NCBI RefSeq assembly: GCF_016623615.1
Contig: NZ_JAEHFX010000003.1
Span: 186,001-250,000 of the forward strand
Direction: 5' to 3'
Origin: Adhaeribacter terrigena
GTDB taxonomy: Bacteria; Bacteroidota; Bacteroidia; Cytophagales; Hymenobacteraceae
DNA length: 64,000 nt
The notes under the pieces are model-generated. The model was not told the origin of the DNA, did no database searches, and saw only the letters and a list, made by a program, of their open reading frames with translations. Below, piece by piece: positions 1 through 8,564 of the stretch (positions within the stretch are counted from its first letter, which is position 1; each line of letters begins with the position of its first letter). A program made the position numbers and the translations under genes.

Positions 1-907
1 TTTTCAGCACCGGCGCTTTGCTAGCCAGCCAGGTAATAATCCCATCGTTGAAACGGTAAAAGGCCTGGTCGCGGTCTTTAGGAATAGGTTTGTATAGGTT
101 TTCGGCACCATTTTCATACACGGCCCATTGCCACTGACCCTCATGCCGGTCCCAGTCGCCAATCAGAATATCGAATAACCGCGAACGGGCAAATAACTGC
201 TGATCGAAGTGGTGGTTATTTTTCTTAAAACGATTTTCCAATAATTTTTCGCTATCCACCAGGTTGGTAGCGTTGCCAAAAGCCGGAATAATATTTTCCT
301 CACCATCGAACTTTTCCTCCAGCATCATTACTTTGCCCAGAATGCGCGGAGCAAATTTGCCGAAGCTGCTGTCATTTTCCGCCACATAAAACAATTGCGG
401 ATTGGTATGGAACACGCCGGCCGCTTCCGAAAGCGCTGGTAAAACCACCGGTGCAAAAGGGTTGGCTGCCGAAGTCTGATCGCGGAGCACGTTTACCAGG
501 AATGTGCCGCGCAGGCTCTTAGGCAGAGTTTTCTGCGGATCCTTATCCAACGAACGGAGAACAAAAATGCGGTCCTCTTTATTTTTAAGCGTTAAACTGG
601 TAGTCTGAAAACCGCCGCCTAAAGAAACCGGTTTTAAGCCGCCTTTTTCTTCCGCCATATGGTAAACCGGCAATTTTACGGGCGTAGCCCAAAGCTCCCG
701 GTAATGTTTGCCGAAAAATATGTTCTGAAGAAATCCTTTTTTGTAATGGCGGCCAACTGTAACTACTACGCTGTCGGGGGTGTTTCCGGCTGCAATGGCA
801 GCCTTTTGCCCCGGATCCGTTAGGGCAGATGGCTGATAAAAGTTCTTTCGGGCGCAGCTAAAACAAAAAAGGAGAGAAAGCAGGAAAAACGCTAGGGATT
901 TGGGCAT
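1..907 (-). CDS. Secreted lipoprotein of the GDWDRH family, 3' end cut by window edge
   Basis: ATG at 907 opens an uninterrupted frame to the window edge (about 302 codons). The N-terminus MPKSLAFFLLSLLFCFSC is a lipoprotein signal ending in a lipobox Cys, so the product should be envelope-anchored. It is clearly paralogous to the gene at 3189-4721: both share the KGGLKP/GGxFQT, RSLDKDPQKTL-like, LRDQTS and AGVFHxNPQ segments. This copy keeps the motif GDWDRHEGQWQW followed by YKPIPKDRDQAF and FNDGIITWLAS. Bacteroidota proteins with this motif pair are often longer and end in an outer-membrane barrel; the function is unknown, and a kinase-like fold (HipA/Fam20 style DRH) is only a guess. A TAGCG element covers 886-915, so it contains the start codon and encodes residues 1-8. 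Confidence 0.8.
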   Translation of the reverse strand, partial: MPKSLAFFLLSLLFCFSCARKNFYQPSALTDPGQKAAIAAGNTPDSVVVTVGRHYKKGFLQNIFFGKHYRELWATPVKLPVYHMAEEKGGLKPVSLGGGFQTTSLTLKNKEDRIFVLRSLDKDPQKTLPKSLRGTFLVNVLRDQTSAANPFAPVVLPALSEAAGVFHTNPQLFYVAENDSSFGKFAPRILGKVMMLEEKFDGEENIIPAFGNATNLVDSEKLLENRFKKNNHHFDQQLFARSRLFDILIGDWDRHEGQWQWAVYENGAENLYKPIPKDRDQAFYRFNDGIITWLASKAPVLK

Positions 908-915
908 TAAAAGTC
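886..915 (-). repeat. TAGCG element spanning a start codon
   Basis: On the minus strand this reads GACTTTTA, then ATGCCC, then AAATCCCTAGCGTTTTT. It is a full-length copy of the dispersed element and contains the initiation codon of the adjacent lipoprotein gene. Confidence 0.8.
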
Positions 916-978
916 CGGTGTTGTTTTCATTCCCTAAACGGAATTCCGCCAGAAAGTTTTAGATAATATGCGAAAATT

Positions 979-1216
979 TTAATGATTGCATGTTTGAATA
1001 TTAGAATGAGAGATTTATTGATTAATTGAATGAGTGAATGAGTGAATGTAAAGATGAAGGATTTTAAAATAATGCGTATCCGACCGAAGAATCAGCAAGG
1101 TTTAGTTTTGCAGATCAAAAAACTACCGTTTTGGGAATTCTTAATTTCAAATTTCCATAATTCAACCATTTACTCACTCATTCAATTACTCTCTCATTCA
1201 AATATTCAATCATTAA
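979..1216. repeat. Gene-end island: long imperfect inverted repeat around a TAGCG element
   Basis: The left arm (979-1048) is built of GAATGAG/GAATGAGTGAATG words and starts TTAATGATTG. The right arm (1167-1216) is its reverse complement with a few gaps and ends CAATCATTAA. Between them, 1104-1132 is a forward TAGCG element (AGTTTTGCAGATC followed by AAAAAACTACCGTTTT). The right arm overlaps the stop codon of the formate-THF ligase gene (1213-1215). A short frame reading through this island (1042-1269) is low-complexity and not considered a gene. Together with the upstream flank this fills the 305-bp gap 908-1212. Confidence 0.7.
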
Positions 1217-2883
1217 CTCAGTCCTTCAATTTCGCCATTCTGCAGGAAAATCTGTTCCGCTTGTGGTGATTTTGGCAGGCCCGGCATCCGCATCATTTCA
1301 CCGGCCACGGCTACAATAAATCCGGCTCCGGAATTAATAATTAAGTCGGCAATTTTAAATTCGAAATCGCGGGCTACGCCTAAGTGGGTTGGGTTGTCGG
1401 AGAAAGAATACTGGGTTTTGGCGATACAAATGGGTAGATTGTTTAAACCTAAACGGTTGATTCGTTTCAGCATTAAGCTGGCTTTCGGGCTGAAGGAAAT
1501 GAATTTTCCGCCATAAACGTTCACCACTACTTTGCGGATCTTATCTTCAATGCTGTCTTCCAGGGCGTAGGCAAATTTTACGTTGGCTGAAGGTACTTTT
1601 TCGATCGTTTTTAATACCGTTTCGGCCAGTTCTATCGCGCCTTTTCCGCCCTGGGTAAAGCCGTTATTCAAAGCAAACGCCGCACCGTGGCCTTCGCACC
1701 ATTTCCGCACCAGCTCAATTTCCGCTTCGGTATCGAAATGATATTGGTTGAACGCCACCACAACCGATTGCCCGAACTGCTGAAGGTTTTTCAGGTGCAC
1801 GCCCACATTCAGCAAGCCGTTTTCCAGGCCTTCGGTATGTGGTTTGGAAATATCGGCCACATCTACGCCGCCGTGCATTTTCAGGGCCTGCGAAGTAACA
1901 ACTAACACACTCGCTTTCGGGTTCAGGTTAGCCAGCCGGCACTTGATATCGAAGAATTTTTCTGCGCCCAGATCCGCTCCGAAACCCGCTTCCGTGATCA
2001 CGTAATCGCCGGTGCTCATCGCCATGCGCGTAGCCATTAACGAATTGCAACCGTGGGCAATATTGGCAAACGGTCCACCATGCACAAAAGCTGCGCCGCC
2101 TTCCATGGTCTGTACTAAATTCGGGTGTAAAGCATCCTTCAGCAACACGGTAATCGCACCGCCTACACCCAGATCGCGCACGTAAAAGGGGGCATTCTCT
2201 ACCGTGTAACCCAGCAAAATGTTGTTGATGCGGTTTTCCAGGTCTTCCAGGTCTTTGGCTAAGCACAAAATGGCCATGATTTCCGAAGCCGCGGTAATAT
2301 CAAATCCGGTTTCCGCCGGAATGCCGTTCGCTGAACCGCCCAGACCCGAAACCATCTGGCGGAGGCTGCGGTCGTTCACATCCAGTACCCGTTTCCAGAT
2401 CACCTGTTTGAGTTGGGGTTTATCGGTGCCTCGGTTGTGGTATATGTAATTATCGAGCAGGGCAGCCAGCATGTTGTTGGCAGACGTTATCGCGTGAAAA
2501 TCGCCGGTAAAATGAAGGTTGATCTCATCCATGGGCAGCACCTGCGAATAACCGCCGCCGGTTGCGCCGCCTTTCATGCCGAAACAAGGTCCTAAAGAAG
2601 GTTCGCGTAAAGCCAGCACCGCTTTTTTACCGAGAAGTTCCAGCCCTTGCGCCAGGCTGATAGAGGTGGTAGTTTTACCGATTCCTGCTTTGGTTGGCGT
2701 AATGGCCGTAACCAGGATCAGGTTGCTTAGCTGCATTTTTTCTTCCGAGATCAGCTCGTAATTTACTTTCGCTTTGAACTTACCATACGGCATCAGATCA
2801 TCGGGATTTAATTGCAGGTTTTTCGCAATCTCGGTAATGGGTTTTAACTTGGTTTCGCGGGCCAGCTCTATATCAGATTTCAT
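1213..2883 (-). CDS. fhs: Formate--tetrahydrofolate ligase
   Basis: A 556-aa cytoplasmic enzyme, the usual length of the family. It makes 10-formyl-THF from formate, THF and ATP for one-carbon metabolism. The P-loop-like [12 protein letters not shown] lies at residues 62-73. [21 protein letters not shown]-like and [18 protein letters not shown] segments are present, and the C-terminus has [13 protein letters not shown], the conserved end of the family. ATG at 2883 fits the usual N-terminus. The stop codon sits inside the inverted-repeat island described at 979-1216. It is divergent from the gene at 3189 and appears monocistronic; no folD or purU neighbour is visible here. Confidence 0.97.
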   Translation of the reverse strand: MKSDIELARETKLKPITEIAKNLQLNPDDLMPYGKFKAKVNYELISEEKMQLSNLILVTAITPTKAGIGKTTTSISLAQGLELLGKKAVLALREPSLGPCFGMKGGATGGGYSQVLPMDEINLHFTGDFHAITSANNMLAALLDNYIYHNRGTDKPQLKQVIWKRVLDVNDRSLRQMVSGLGGSANGIPAETGFDITAASEIMAILCLAKDLEDLENRINNILLGYTVENAPFYVRDLGVGGAITVLLKDALHPNLVQTMEGGAAFVHGGPFANIAHGCNSLMATRMAMSTGDYVITEAGFGADLGAEKFFDIKCRLANLNPKASVLVVTSQALKMHGGVDVADISKPHTEGLENGLLNVGVHLKNLQQFGQSVVVAFNQYHFDTEAEIELVRKWCEGHGAAFALNNGFTQGGKGAIELAETVLKTIEKVPSANVKFAYALEDSIEDKIRKVVVNVYGGKFISFSPKASLMLKRINRLGLNNLPICIAKTQYSFSDNPTHLGVARDFEFKIADLIINSGAGFIVAVAGEMMRMPGLPKSPQAEQIFLQNGEIEGLS

Positions 2884-3188
2884 AATTTCAGGTTTGAGAA
2901 AAAGGTTGAATGCGGAATTTTACAAATGCGTTTCGGCGTGAATTTAGATAAAAAGTACTGAAAAACGGTAGGGTTTCCGGCTTAAAAACTACTGCCTTGC
3001 TGAATAACAAATCATAATTCAGATGTTTACCCGAAGAAATGGGAGGCATGGAAATTCTCAAGCAGGCACTGTTTCGGCATTATTTCACTTTTTATACCAG
3101 AAAATATGCGAAAAAAAGAATATTTAAAGCCAAACTTTTGATTTCAATTGCGTAAAAACACAATTAATTGTAAACCTACCGCACGCTT
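2884..3188. other. Divergent intergenic region with one TAGCG element
   Basis: 305 bp between fhs (minus) and the plus-strand gene at 3189. It must hold both promoters, but no convincing TAnnTTTG -7 box was found. A reverse TAGCG element lies at 2962-2990 (AAAACGGTAGGGTTT, then CCGGCTTAAAAACT). No ORF or hairpin was seen in the remainder. Confidence 0.5.
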
Positions 3189-4721
3189 TTGAAAAAATAC
3201 CTTTTTACCTGTTTACTGACTTTTGCAGGCTTTTTCCCTACCGTTTTTGCTGCCACGCCCGATACCGTAGTAGTGGCCGGCAAACAATATGATCGTGGTT
3301 TTTTTCACCGGCTGTTTTGGGGTACACACTACCGTAAGGTTTGGGCAGAACCTGTTCGGGTACCTTTTCTTGATCTTAATACCCATGCCGGAGGCCTGAA
3401 ACCAACCGAAAAAGGCGGCTCCTTTCAAACGAAAAACCTGCGCCTGCTTAATCCTGACGGCCGGGAATACGTGATCCGGTCGGTAGATAAAGATGCCAGC
3501 CAAACGCTTTCGCCTGAAAAAAGAAAATCCATCATCGGCAAAGTGATCCGCGACCAGACCAGCGTTGTTCACCCATATGGAGCTATGATCGTGCCGCCGC
3601 TTGCTGCCGCCGCCGGGGTTTTTCATGCCAATCCGCAATTCTTCGTGGTGCCCAGCGATCCGGTTTTAGGAGAATTTCAGCAGGAATTTGCCAATATGCT
3701 GGTAATGGTTGAAGAAAGACCCGAAGGCAACTGGGAAAACAACCCGGATTTCGGGAATTCGAAAGAAGTGGTAAGCTCTAAAAAAGCCTTTACCCAACTA
3801 GTGAAAGAAAACAATAACCGGGTAGATGCGCACGCCTTTTTACGCGCCCGGCTTTTCGATATGTTCCTGGGCGATTGGAGCCGCCGCGAAGACCAGTGGC
3901 GATGGGCGACTTATAAATTACCCAACGGCGGTACTTATTACAAACCCATTCCGCGGGACCGCGACCACGCTTTTTTTAAATTTAACGATGGGGTAATTAC
4001 CTGGCTGGCTAGTTTATATGCGCGCAACATGCAGACTTTCGGCCCTAATATTAAAAACCTGAAAGGTCTGAATAGAACCGCGCAGCCTTTAGACCGGTCG
4101 CTGTTGCTGTATCTGACCAAAGCAGAATTCAGGCAAATCGGCGACAGCCTCAAAATAGCTTTAACCGATGCGGTTATTGAAAACGCGGTGCGCCAATGGC
4201 CGGAAAATATTTATAAAATTACAGGTAAAGAATTCGAAAAGAACCTAAAAAAACGGCGGGATCAGTTACCCAAAGTAGCGGAAAGATATTACCATATTTT
4301 AGCCAAAGAAGTAGAAATGCCGGGCAGCGATGAAAGTGAAATATTCCGGTTAACCGGCGCGAAAAAAAGCCTGCTGGTAGAAATGCTGAAACCAGGTAAA
4401 AAAGGCAAGCCCGATACTTTGCTTTACAGCCGTACCTATTATCCGAACGAAACCAAGAGCCTGAAAATTTATGGCCTTGGCGAAGAAGATACGTTTGAAT
4501 TTTTGGGCGAAGGCAACCCACTTAGAAAGCTGGAAATTTACGACGGGGAAGATGAAGACGAAATTATTTACAAATCGAAAAAAAATAAGCGCATCGATAT
4601 CCTGGATTCCGGCGACGGCAACAAAATTTCTGAAACCAAAAAACTGAAAGTGAAATTATACCAGCCAAAAGCCAATGAATTCGACGGAAAAGGCTGGCTG
4701 CTTCGGCACCGGCTGAATTAG
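3189..4721 (+). CDS. Secreted paralogue of the GDWDRH family with altered motif
   Basis: 510 aa. The frame must start at TTG 3189, because the next in-frame Met is around residue 133 and the TTG gives a good Sec signal peptide (residues 1-22, ending VFAA). The body matches the partial protein at 1-907 over its first 270 residues. In the key motif this copy has GDWSRREDQWRW (228-239), so the Asp and His of the paralogue's GDWDRH are replaced by Ser and Arg; PIPRDRDHAF (253-262) is kept. The C-terminal part (LKIYGLGEEDTFEFLGEG onward) resembles the linker that precedes a barrel in longer relatives, but no barrel follows. Function unknown; possibly an inactive partner of its paralogue. A TAGCG element (3218-3250) encodes the signal-peptide core. 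Confidence 0.85.
   Translation: MKKYLFTCLLTFAGFFPTVFAATPDTVVVAGKQYDRGFFHRLFWGTHYRKVWAEPVRVPFLDLNTHAGGLKPTEKGGSFQTKNLRLLNPDGREYVIRSVDKDASQTLSPEKRKSIIGKVIRDQTSVVHPYGAMIVPPLAAAAGVFHANPQFFVVPSDPVLGEFQQEFANMLVMVEERPEGNWENNPDFGNSKEVVSSKKAFTQLVKENNNRVDAHAFLRARLFDMFLGDWSRREDQWRWATYKLPNGGTYYKPIPRDRDHAFFKFNDGVITWLASLYARNMQTFGPNIKNLKGLNRTAQPLDRSLLLYLTKAEFRQIGDSLKIALTDAVIENAVRQWPENIYKITGKEFEKNLKKRRDQLPKVAERYYHILAKEVEMPGSDESEIFRLTGAKKSLLVEMLKPGKKGKPDTLLYSRTYYPNETKSLKIYGLGEEDTFEFLGEGNPLRKLEIYDGEDEDEIIYKSKKNKRIDILDSGDGNKISETKKLKVKLYQPKANEFDGKGWLLRHRLN
3218..3250 (+). repeat. TAGCG element encoding a signal-peptide core
   Basis: GACTTTTGCAGGC is followed by TTTTTCCCTACCGTTTTTGC. In frame this encodes residues 10-21 (around TFAGFFPTVFA), the hydrophobic core and cleavage region of the signal peptide of the gene at 3189. 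Confidence 0.75.
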
Positions 4722-5045
4722 AATTATTGAAATATTGAATGCGAGAATGATTGAATGAAATCTTTTTAGAATGTGAGAATAATAAACGGTAGGGTTTCGG
4801 GATGAAAAACTGTTGAAAAACGTAAACCAAAAACCCAAAACGCAGAAACAAGGCATTGCCTTTTCTCTACGCATTATATACACATATATTTTCAGGTCCG
4901 CATTTAAATAAAAAACGGTAGGCTTTTTTACGAAAAAGCCTACCGTTTTTTATTATTTAGATATAACTCGAAATTCAGAACATTTCACATTTTCTAATTC
5001 AATAATTCTGCCACGCTCTCATTCAATTATACCCGGATTCAATCA
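4722..5045. repeat. Convergent gene-end island with three TAGCG half or full copies
   Basis: This 324-bp gap lies between convergent genes. GAATG-type words on the left (4724-4757) are mirrored on the right (4993-5049) by CTCTCATTCAATT and CAATCATTAA. The right arm contains the stop codon of the exonuclease gene (5046-5048). Inside are a reverse TAGCG element at 4783-4811 and the perfect inverted pair at 4907-4954. No gene is apparent. Confidence 0.65.
4907..4954. terminator. Perfect 22-bp inverted pair of TAGCG cores, likely bidirectional terminator
   Basis: The left arm 4907-4928 and right arm 4933-4954 are exact reverse complements (AATAAAAAACGGTAGG plus CTTTTT on the left), with the loop TACG. 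A/T tracts at both ends give a U-run in either direction. It sits between convergent genes (3189-4721 plus and 5046-6443 minus), so a bidirectional intrinsic terminator is the natural reading. Confidence 0.75.
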
Positions 5046-6443
5046 TTAAAATATAATCACCTTATCGGCATTTTTGGTGCGCATGTGCTGCCGGATGATC
5101 TGTTGAATGTCTTTATTGTCGTTGTAGCGTTTAATGCCGTTTTTGAAGTCTTCAAGGTTACTGGCGCTGAACGTTTCGTCTACAAACCCAAAGCCTAAAT
5201 AACGCCCGTGCTCTACCACAATAACAGATCTTTCGCCGGCTTCGCGCCCTTTCCCGATGATCACAAAATTCTCGTGTTCATACGAAAAGGCTTCGATCGC
5301 TTTATCCACCCGTTCGTTATAACTTTCCGGGCTTTCCTTGCCGATACAAGCGCCTTTGCATTGGTGTACCTGGTAGTCAAAACACGAACCCGAGGATTTA
5401 TACAAATCGCATAGTTTCTGACAAAGCTGGTATTTCCCAATTACATGGTATAAAAATCCTTTGGCTTTGTAGTGGTTGCTCAAGGCAATGAGCGGAATTT
5501 TTTCGTCGTTAATGCGGCCGTAGCTTAAGCGTTTGTAGCCGTTCTTATCAGTTTCCACGAATATGCCCGTATTGAACACGCTGCGGCGTTGCTGCCGGTT
5601 ATAATACGGTTTCATCCGCTTTATTTCATCCGATTCGAATAGCAACGCTACCAGTTCATTGCCCATTAATTCATAAGTAATATCGGCGATCTGGTTTTTG
5701 AATTCGATGGATTTCTTGCTTTTATAATCGATGTTGAAATGCTGGATAATGCGCTTGCGGATATTGATGCTTTTGCCCACATAAATCACTTCGCCTTTTT
5801 CATCGTGGAAGTAATAAACGCCCGGCGCATCTGGCAACGCATCTACCTGTTCCTTTTTAATATTGGGTGGCAGCAGCGAGGTTTTTACTTCATTCTTCAG
5901 CGCTTTCTGGCTTTCCGAAACCACATCTTCACTCCCTGAAACTGCTTTCTCGTTCAGCTTGATCAGCTTATCGAAAAGTTTGGCCGTAGCTTCGGCGTCG
6001 CCGATCGCGCGGTGGCGCAATTCCAACGGAATGTCGATGCTTTTGCAAAGTTTCCCCAGGGAATAAGAAGGCAAGCCGGGAATCAGGCTGCGGCTCAAAC
6101 GAACGGTGCAAAGCGTTTTCCGCTGGTAGGTATAACCCAGGTCGGCAAATTCTTTTTTCACGAAGGAATAATCGAAACGCACGTTGTGGGCTACAAAAAT
6201 TTTGCCTTCGGTAAACTGCACGATTTCCTTCGCCACTTCGTGAAATTTGGGCGCATCCTTCACCATGTCGTCGGTAATGCCGGTGAGGTTGGAAATAAAA
6301 TAGGGAATGGGGCGCTGCGGATTTACGAGCGTATGAAACTTATCGGTGATCTTGTGGCCATCGTGAATAAAAATGGCGATCTCCGTAATACGGTCCTGCG
6401 CCGGCTGGCCGCCCGTAGTTTCAATATCAATTATGGCGTACAA
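5046..6443 (-). CDS. DEDDh 3'-5' exonuclease fused to GIY-YIG nuclease domain
   Basis: 465 aa from the TTG at 6443. Residues 1-160 are a DnaQ/PolC-epsilon-like exonuclease: D6 and E8 in DIETTG, D91 in NVRFD, H144 and D149 in HRAIGDAE, so all DEDDh residues are present. Residues ~203-285 are a GIY-YIG domain (GVYYF at 208, YVGKS at 221) as in UvrC and Cho. The C-terminal part has several Cys (CFDYQVHQCKGAC) as in the UvrC/Cho cysteine region. The role is probably DNA repair or exonucleolytic editing. The open frame continues to ATG 6641, but residues upstream of MYAIIDIETTGG are not family-like. TTG 6464 is an alternative, but it lies only 2 nt from a -7-like box (6467-6474), which favours 6443. 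Confidence 0.88.
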   Translation of the reverse strand: MYAIIDIETTGGQPAQDRITEIAIFIHDGHKITDKFHTLVNPQRPIPYFISNLTGITDDMVKDAPKFHEVAKEIVQFTEGKIFVAHNVRFDYSFVKKEFADLGYTYQRKTLCTVRLSRSLIPGLPSYSLGKLCKSIDIPLELRHRAIGDAEATAKLFDKLIKLNEKAVSGSEDVVSESQKALKNEVKTSLLPPNIKKEQVDALPDAPGVYYFHDEKGEVIYVGKSINIRKRIIQHFNIDYKSKKSIEFKNQIADITYELMGNELVALLFESDEIKRMKPYYNRQQRRSVFNTGIFVETDKNGYKRLSYGRINDEKIPLIALSNHYKAKGFLYHVIGKYQLCQKLCDLYKSSGSCFDYQVHQCKGACIGKESPESYNERVDKAIEAFSYEHENFVIIGKGREAGERSVIVVEHGRYLGFGFVDETFSASNLEDFKNGIKRYNDNKDIQQIIRQHMRTKNADKVIIF

Positions 6444-6466
6444 AGGAAGTTGGGTGCGTTTCAAGG

Positions 6467-6474
6467 CAAAGATA
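6467..6474 (-). promoter_or_regulatory. Candidate -7 promoter box of the exonuclease/GIY-YIG gene
   Basis: The minus strand reads TATCTTTG, an exact match to the Bacteroidota -7 consensus TAnnTTTG. It would place transcription start a few bases downstream and leave a leader of about 20 nt before TTG 6443. No clear -33 TTG was found. Confidence 0.45.
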
Positions 6475-6654
6475 ACTAAAAAATTTAGCCCGTTTCGGGT
6501 AAATAGCTGCCTTGAAACAGAATTAAGATTTGAAAAGTGCCTTATTGCTAAAGAAAGGAGATTGCCCTTTGAAAATGGTATGTTTAGGCTCCAAAAAGTC
6601 AAGAACTCACAGGATTGAAAAAATTGTGAGGTTTGATTCAAAGAAAGGCTGAAC

Positions 6655-6694
6655 CCAAAAAAAAGCAGCCCGGTTTTCCAGGCTGCTTTTCAAT
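6655..6694. terminator. Intrinsic terminator of the PA2169-family gene
   Basis: AAAAGCAGCC (6661-6670) pairs with GGCTGCTTTT (6681-6690), with A-runs and T-runs flanking. It lies just past the 3' end of the minus-strand gene at 6712. Confidence 0.75.
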
Positions 6695-6711
6695 ATTTAT
6701 AAAATCAAATC

Positions 6712-7182
6712 TTACATTACCGTATTTTTCAGCGAAGAAACGGCTGCTTTGGCCGCCTCAATTTCGTCGTGCTGTTTCTGGATTACGGTTTTTACGTTTA
6801 CCGGAATTTCCGGGCTTTTCATCACCTTTTCGTAGGTTTCTATGGCTGCCGCGTCGCCGTTTTCGCACTCGTTTAAAATAGCTTTACTATCGTGGCCGGT
6901 AATGGCTGATTTCAGGTTTATCCAGCCACGGTGCACGGCGCCGGCAGCTTCCATTACTGCGCCACCAATGGAGCTGGTATCTTCGGGAGATGCGCCAAAA
7001 CTGCGTACATGGCCTTCCAGTTCGCTGCGGAAATCGGCGCGCTGCTGAGCAAAACGCATTAATTCGGATTTTAACTGCGGATTATCTACATTTTCGGCAG
7101 CCGTTTTATACCCTTTTTCCCCGTCTTTACAGGTTTCTACCAGGTCGTTTATCATCTTTAAAGCTTCATTTCTCTTTTCCAT
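6712..7182 (-). CDS. PA2169-family four-helix-bundle protein (DUF2383)
   Basis: 156 aa, the usual length for this ferritin-like four-helix family. It begins MEKRNEALKMINDLVETCKD with the family's NDLV/CKDGEKGY region. A middle segment (residues ~30-60) is rich in E, H and R (AQQRADFRSELEGHV), followed by GAVHRGWINLKSA and a C-terminal helix with QKQHDEIEAAK. No signal peptide, so cytoplasmic. The biochemical role is unknown; homologues are often stress-associated. It stands alone between two unrelated minus-strand genes, with its own terminator at 6655-6694. ATG 7182 is the only sensible start. Confidence 0.85.
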   Translation of the reverse strand: MEKRNEALKMINDLVETCKDGEKGYKTAAENVDNPQLKSELMRFAQQRADFRSELEGHVRSFGASPEDTSSIGGAVMEAAGAVHRGWINLKSAITGHDSKAILNECENGDAAAIETYEKVMKSPEIPVNVKTVIQKQHDEIEAAKAAVSSLKNTVM

Positions 7183-7287
7183 AGTTGTAGAATTTTAAGT
7201 GATACATTGCTGCGCATTCTGGTACTGCCAGAATCACAGGTGATTATATACTCTTAACTTTATCCGGAGGTTGCGGGGGCGGGAGGA

Positions 7288-7445
7288 ATGATTGAATTAG
7301 TGAATGTGGGAATGGATGAATGAGAGAATTTTTGAGTTTTTGCGGTGAAAAGTATAGCATTTCAATTTCCTCCTTTAATTCATTTAATTTTAACTCGTTC
7401 ATTCTCTCATTCTCTCATTCAATAACTCTCTCATTAAAAAAATCG
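7288..7445. repeat. Gene-end island: GAATGAG words flanking a TAGCG element
   Basis: The left words (7289-7327: GATTGAATTAGTGAATG and GGATGAATGAGAGAATT) are mirrored at 7397-7436 by CGTTCATTCTCTCATTC and CAATAACTCTCTCATTAA. The centre 7334-7363 is a forward TAGCG element (GAGTTTTTGCGG, then TGAAAAGTATAGCATTTC). A second, reverse copy begins at 7436. This is the same architecture as the islands at 979-1216 and 4722-5049. Confidence 0.65.
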
Positions 7446-7469
7446 CTATACTTTTTTGGTGAAAAACTG
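7436..7469 (-). repeat. TAGCG element supplying a stop codon
   Basis: On the minus strand it reads CAGTTTTTCACC, then AAAAAAGTATAGCGATTTT. Its TAG (7448-7446) is the stop codon of the AI-2E transporter gene, and the element encodes the last residues QFFTKKV. Confidence 0.7.
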
Positions 7470-8564
7470 CTTGATCTTGTTGGCTACATTATCGAACAAA
7501 CCGGGTTTGTCATCCGGGTTGGTAATGTCGCCGAGCAGAAAACCAAAAGGCTCTGTTGGGTTGTAAGCGTCGAATAGAACTTTAATGATCGCGATAAGCG
7601 GAATAGATAAGATCATGCCGACCGCGCCCCAGATCTCGCCGCCAATGATCAGGGCCACAATAGCGGCAAAGGGATTGATACTTACTTTGGAACCGGTAAT
7701 ATAAGGCGTAATAAAATTACCTTCCAGGAACTGTACAAAAGCAAAAATCCCCACTACGATCAGCGCATCGACTATCGAACCGGTTTCCACCAGCGTAAAC
7801 AAAGCCGGCAAAGTAGCCCCGATCAGAATGCCGATGTAAGGAATAACGGTAAGAATAGCGGCAAAAACCCCGAAGAAAAAGGCATATTTCACCCCCATGA
7901 TCAAAAGGCCCAGCGAGTTGAGTAAGGACACGATAATAATAACCGTGATAAGCCCGGTAATGTAACTGGCCACCACGCCCTGAATGCTGCCCACGGTTTT
8001 CATCACGTGCGTACGATTGTTCGGAGAAATGAATTTGAACATGAACTGCCGCATGTGGTTACGGTAGTAAAGCATACAGAAAATATAGATCGGGATCAGG
8101 CCAAAAACCGAAAGCGCGCCGGTTGTAAGCGAAATGGTATTGCCAATAATTTTGGTGCCTTGTTCCTGTAAAGTGCCCAGACTGCTGCGGATCAGATCGG
8201 CATTGTTGCGCGGCTGAATTCCGAATTTCTTTTGCAGGAAAAGCTGAATGCGCATCAGCAGGTCACTTAGTTTCGTGGTTATATTGGTCAGTTCATCGGT
8301 AAAGCTCATAAGTTGCGCCGATAAAAACCAGACAATGCCGCCCAGCACCACAATAATGGTAATGATACAGATCAGGATCGCCAGCGGGCGCGGCACTTTC
8401 CAGTTTTCGAGGCTGCGGCAAAGCGGCAACAGCAGAAAAGATAATAAAGCCGAAAACAGGATCGGAACCAGCACGGATTTAAAGAGTTGCAGAAACCAGA
8501 TGGTTAATGCTAATCCTATTAGTAAAAAAACGTATTTAAGGTAACCGGGCAGTTTTAATTCCAT
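7446..8564 (-). CDS. AI-2E family transporter (permease)
   Basis: 372 aa with about seven or eight hydrophobic segments: paired helices near residues 10-50 and 60-85, then a soluble stretch ~90-150, then helices to ~345. This is the layout of the PF01594/PerM family. The conserved region near residues 225-330 (FGVFAAILTVIPYIGILIG, LEGNFITPYITGSKVSINP) is clear. Family members export small molecules or act in cation exchange; the substrate here cannot be read from sequence. It acts in the inner membrane. The last codons and the TAG stop come from a TAGCG element. The start ATG 8564 is followed by MELKLPGYLKYVF, typical for the family. Confidence 0.9.
   Translation of the reverse strand: MELKLPGYLKYVFLLIGLALTIWFLQLFKSVLVPILFSALLSFLLLPLCRSLENWKVPRPLAILICIITIIVVLGGIVWFLSAQLMSFTDELTNITTKLSDLLMRIQLFLQKKFGIQPRNNADLIRSSLGTLQEQGTKIIGNTISLTTGALSVFGLIPIYIFCMLYYRNHMRQFMFKFISPNNRTHVMKTVGSIQGVVASYITGLITVIIIVSLLNSLGLLIMGVKYAFFFGVFAAILTVIPYIGILIGATLPALFTLVETGSIVDALIVVGIFAFVQFLEGNFITPYITGSKVSINPFAAIVALIIGGEIWGAVGMILSIPLIAIIKVLFDAYNPTEPFGFLLGDITNPDDKPGLFDNVANKIKQFFTKKV

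Noticed and set aside
1042-1269. 75-aa open frame downstream of fhs
   Set aside because: It runs through the inverted word island; residues such as HNSTIYSLIQLLSHSN come from simple repeats.
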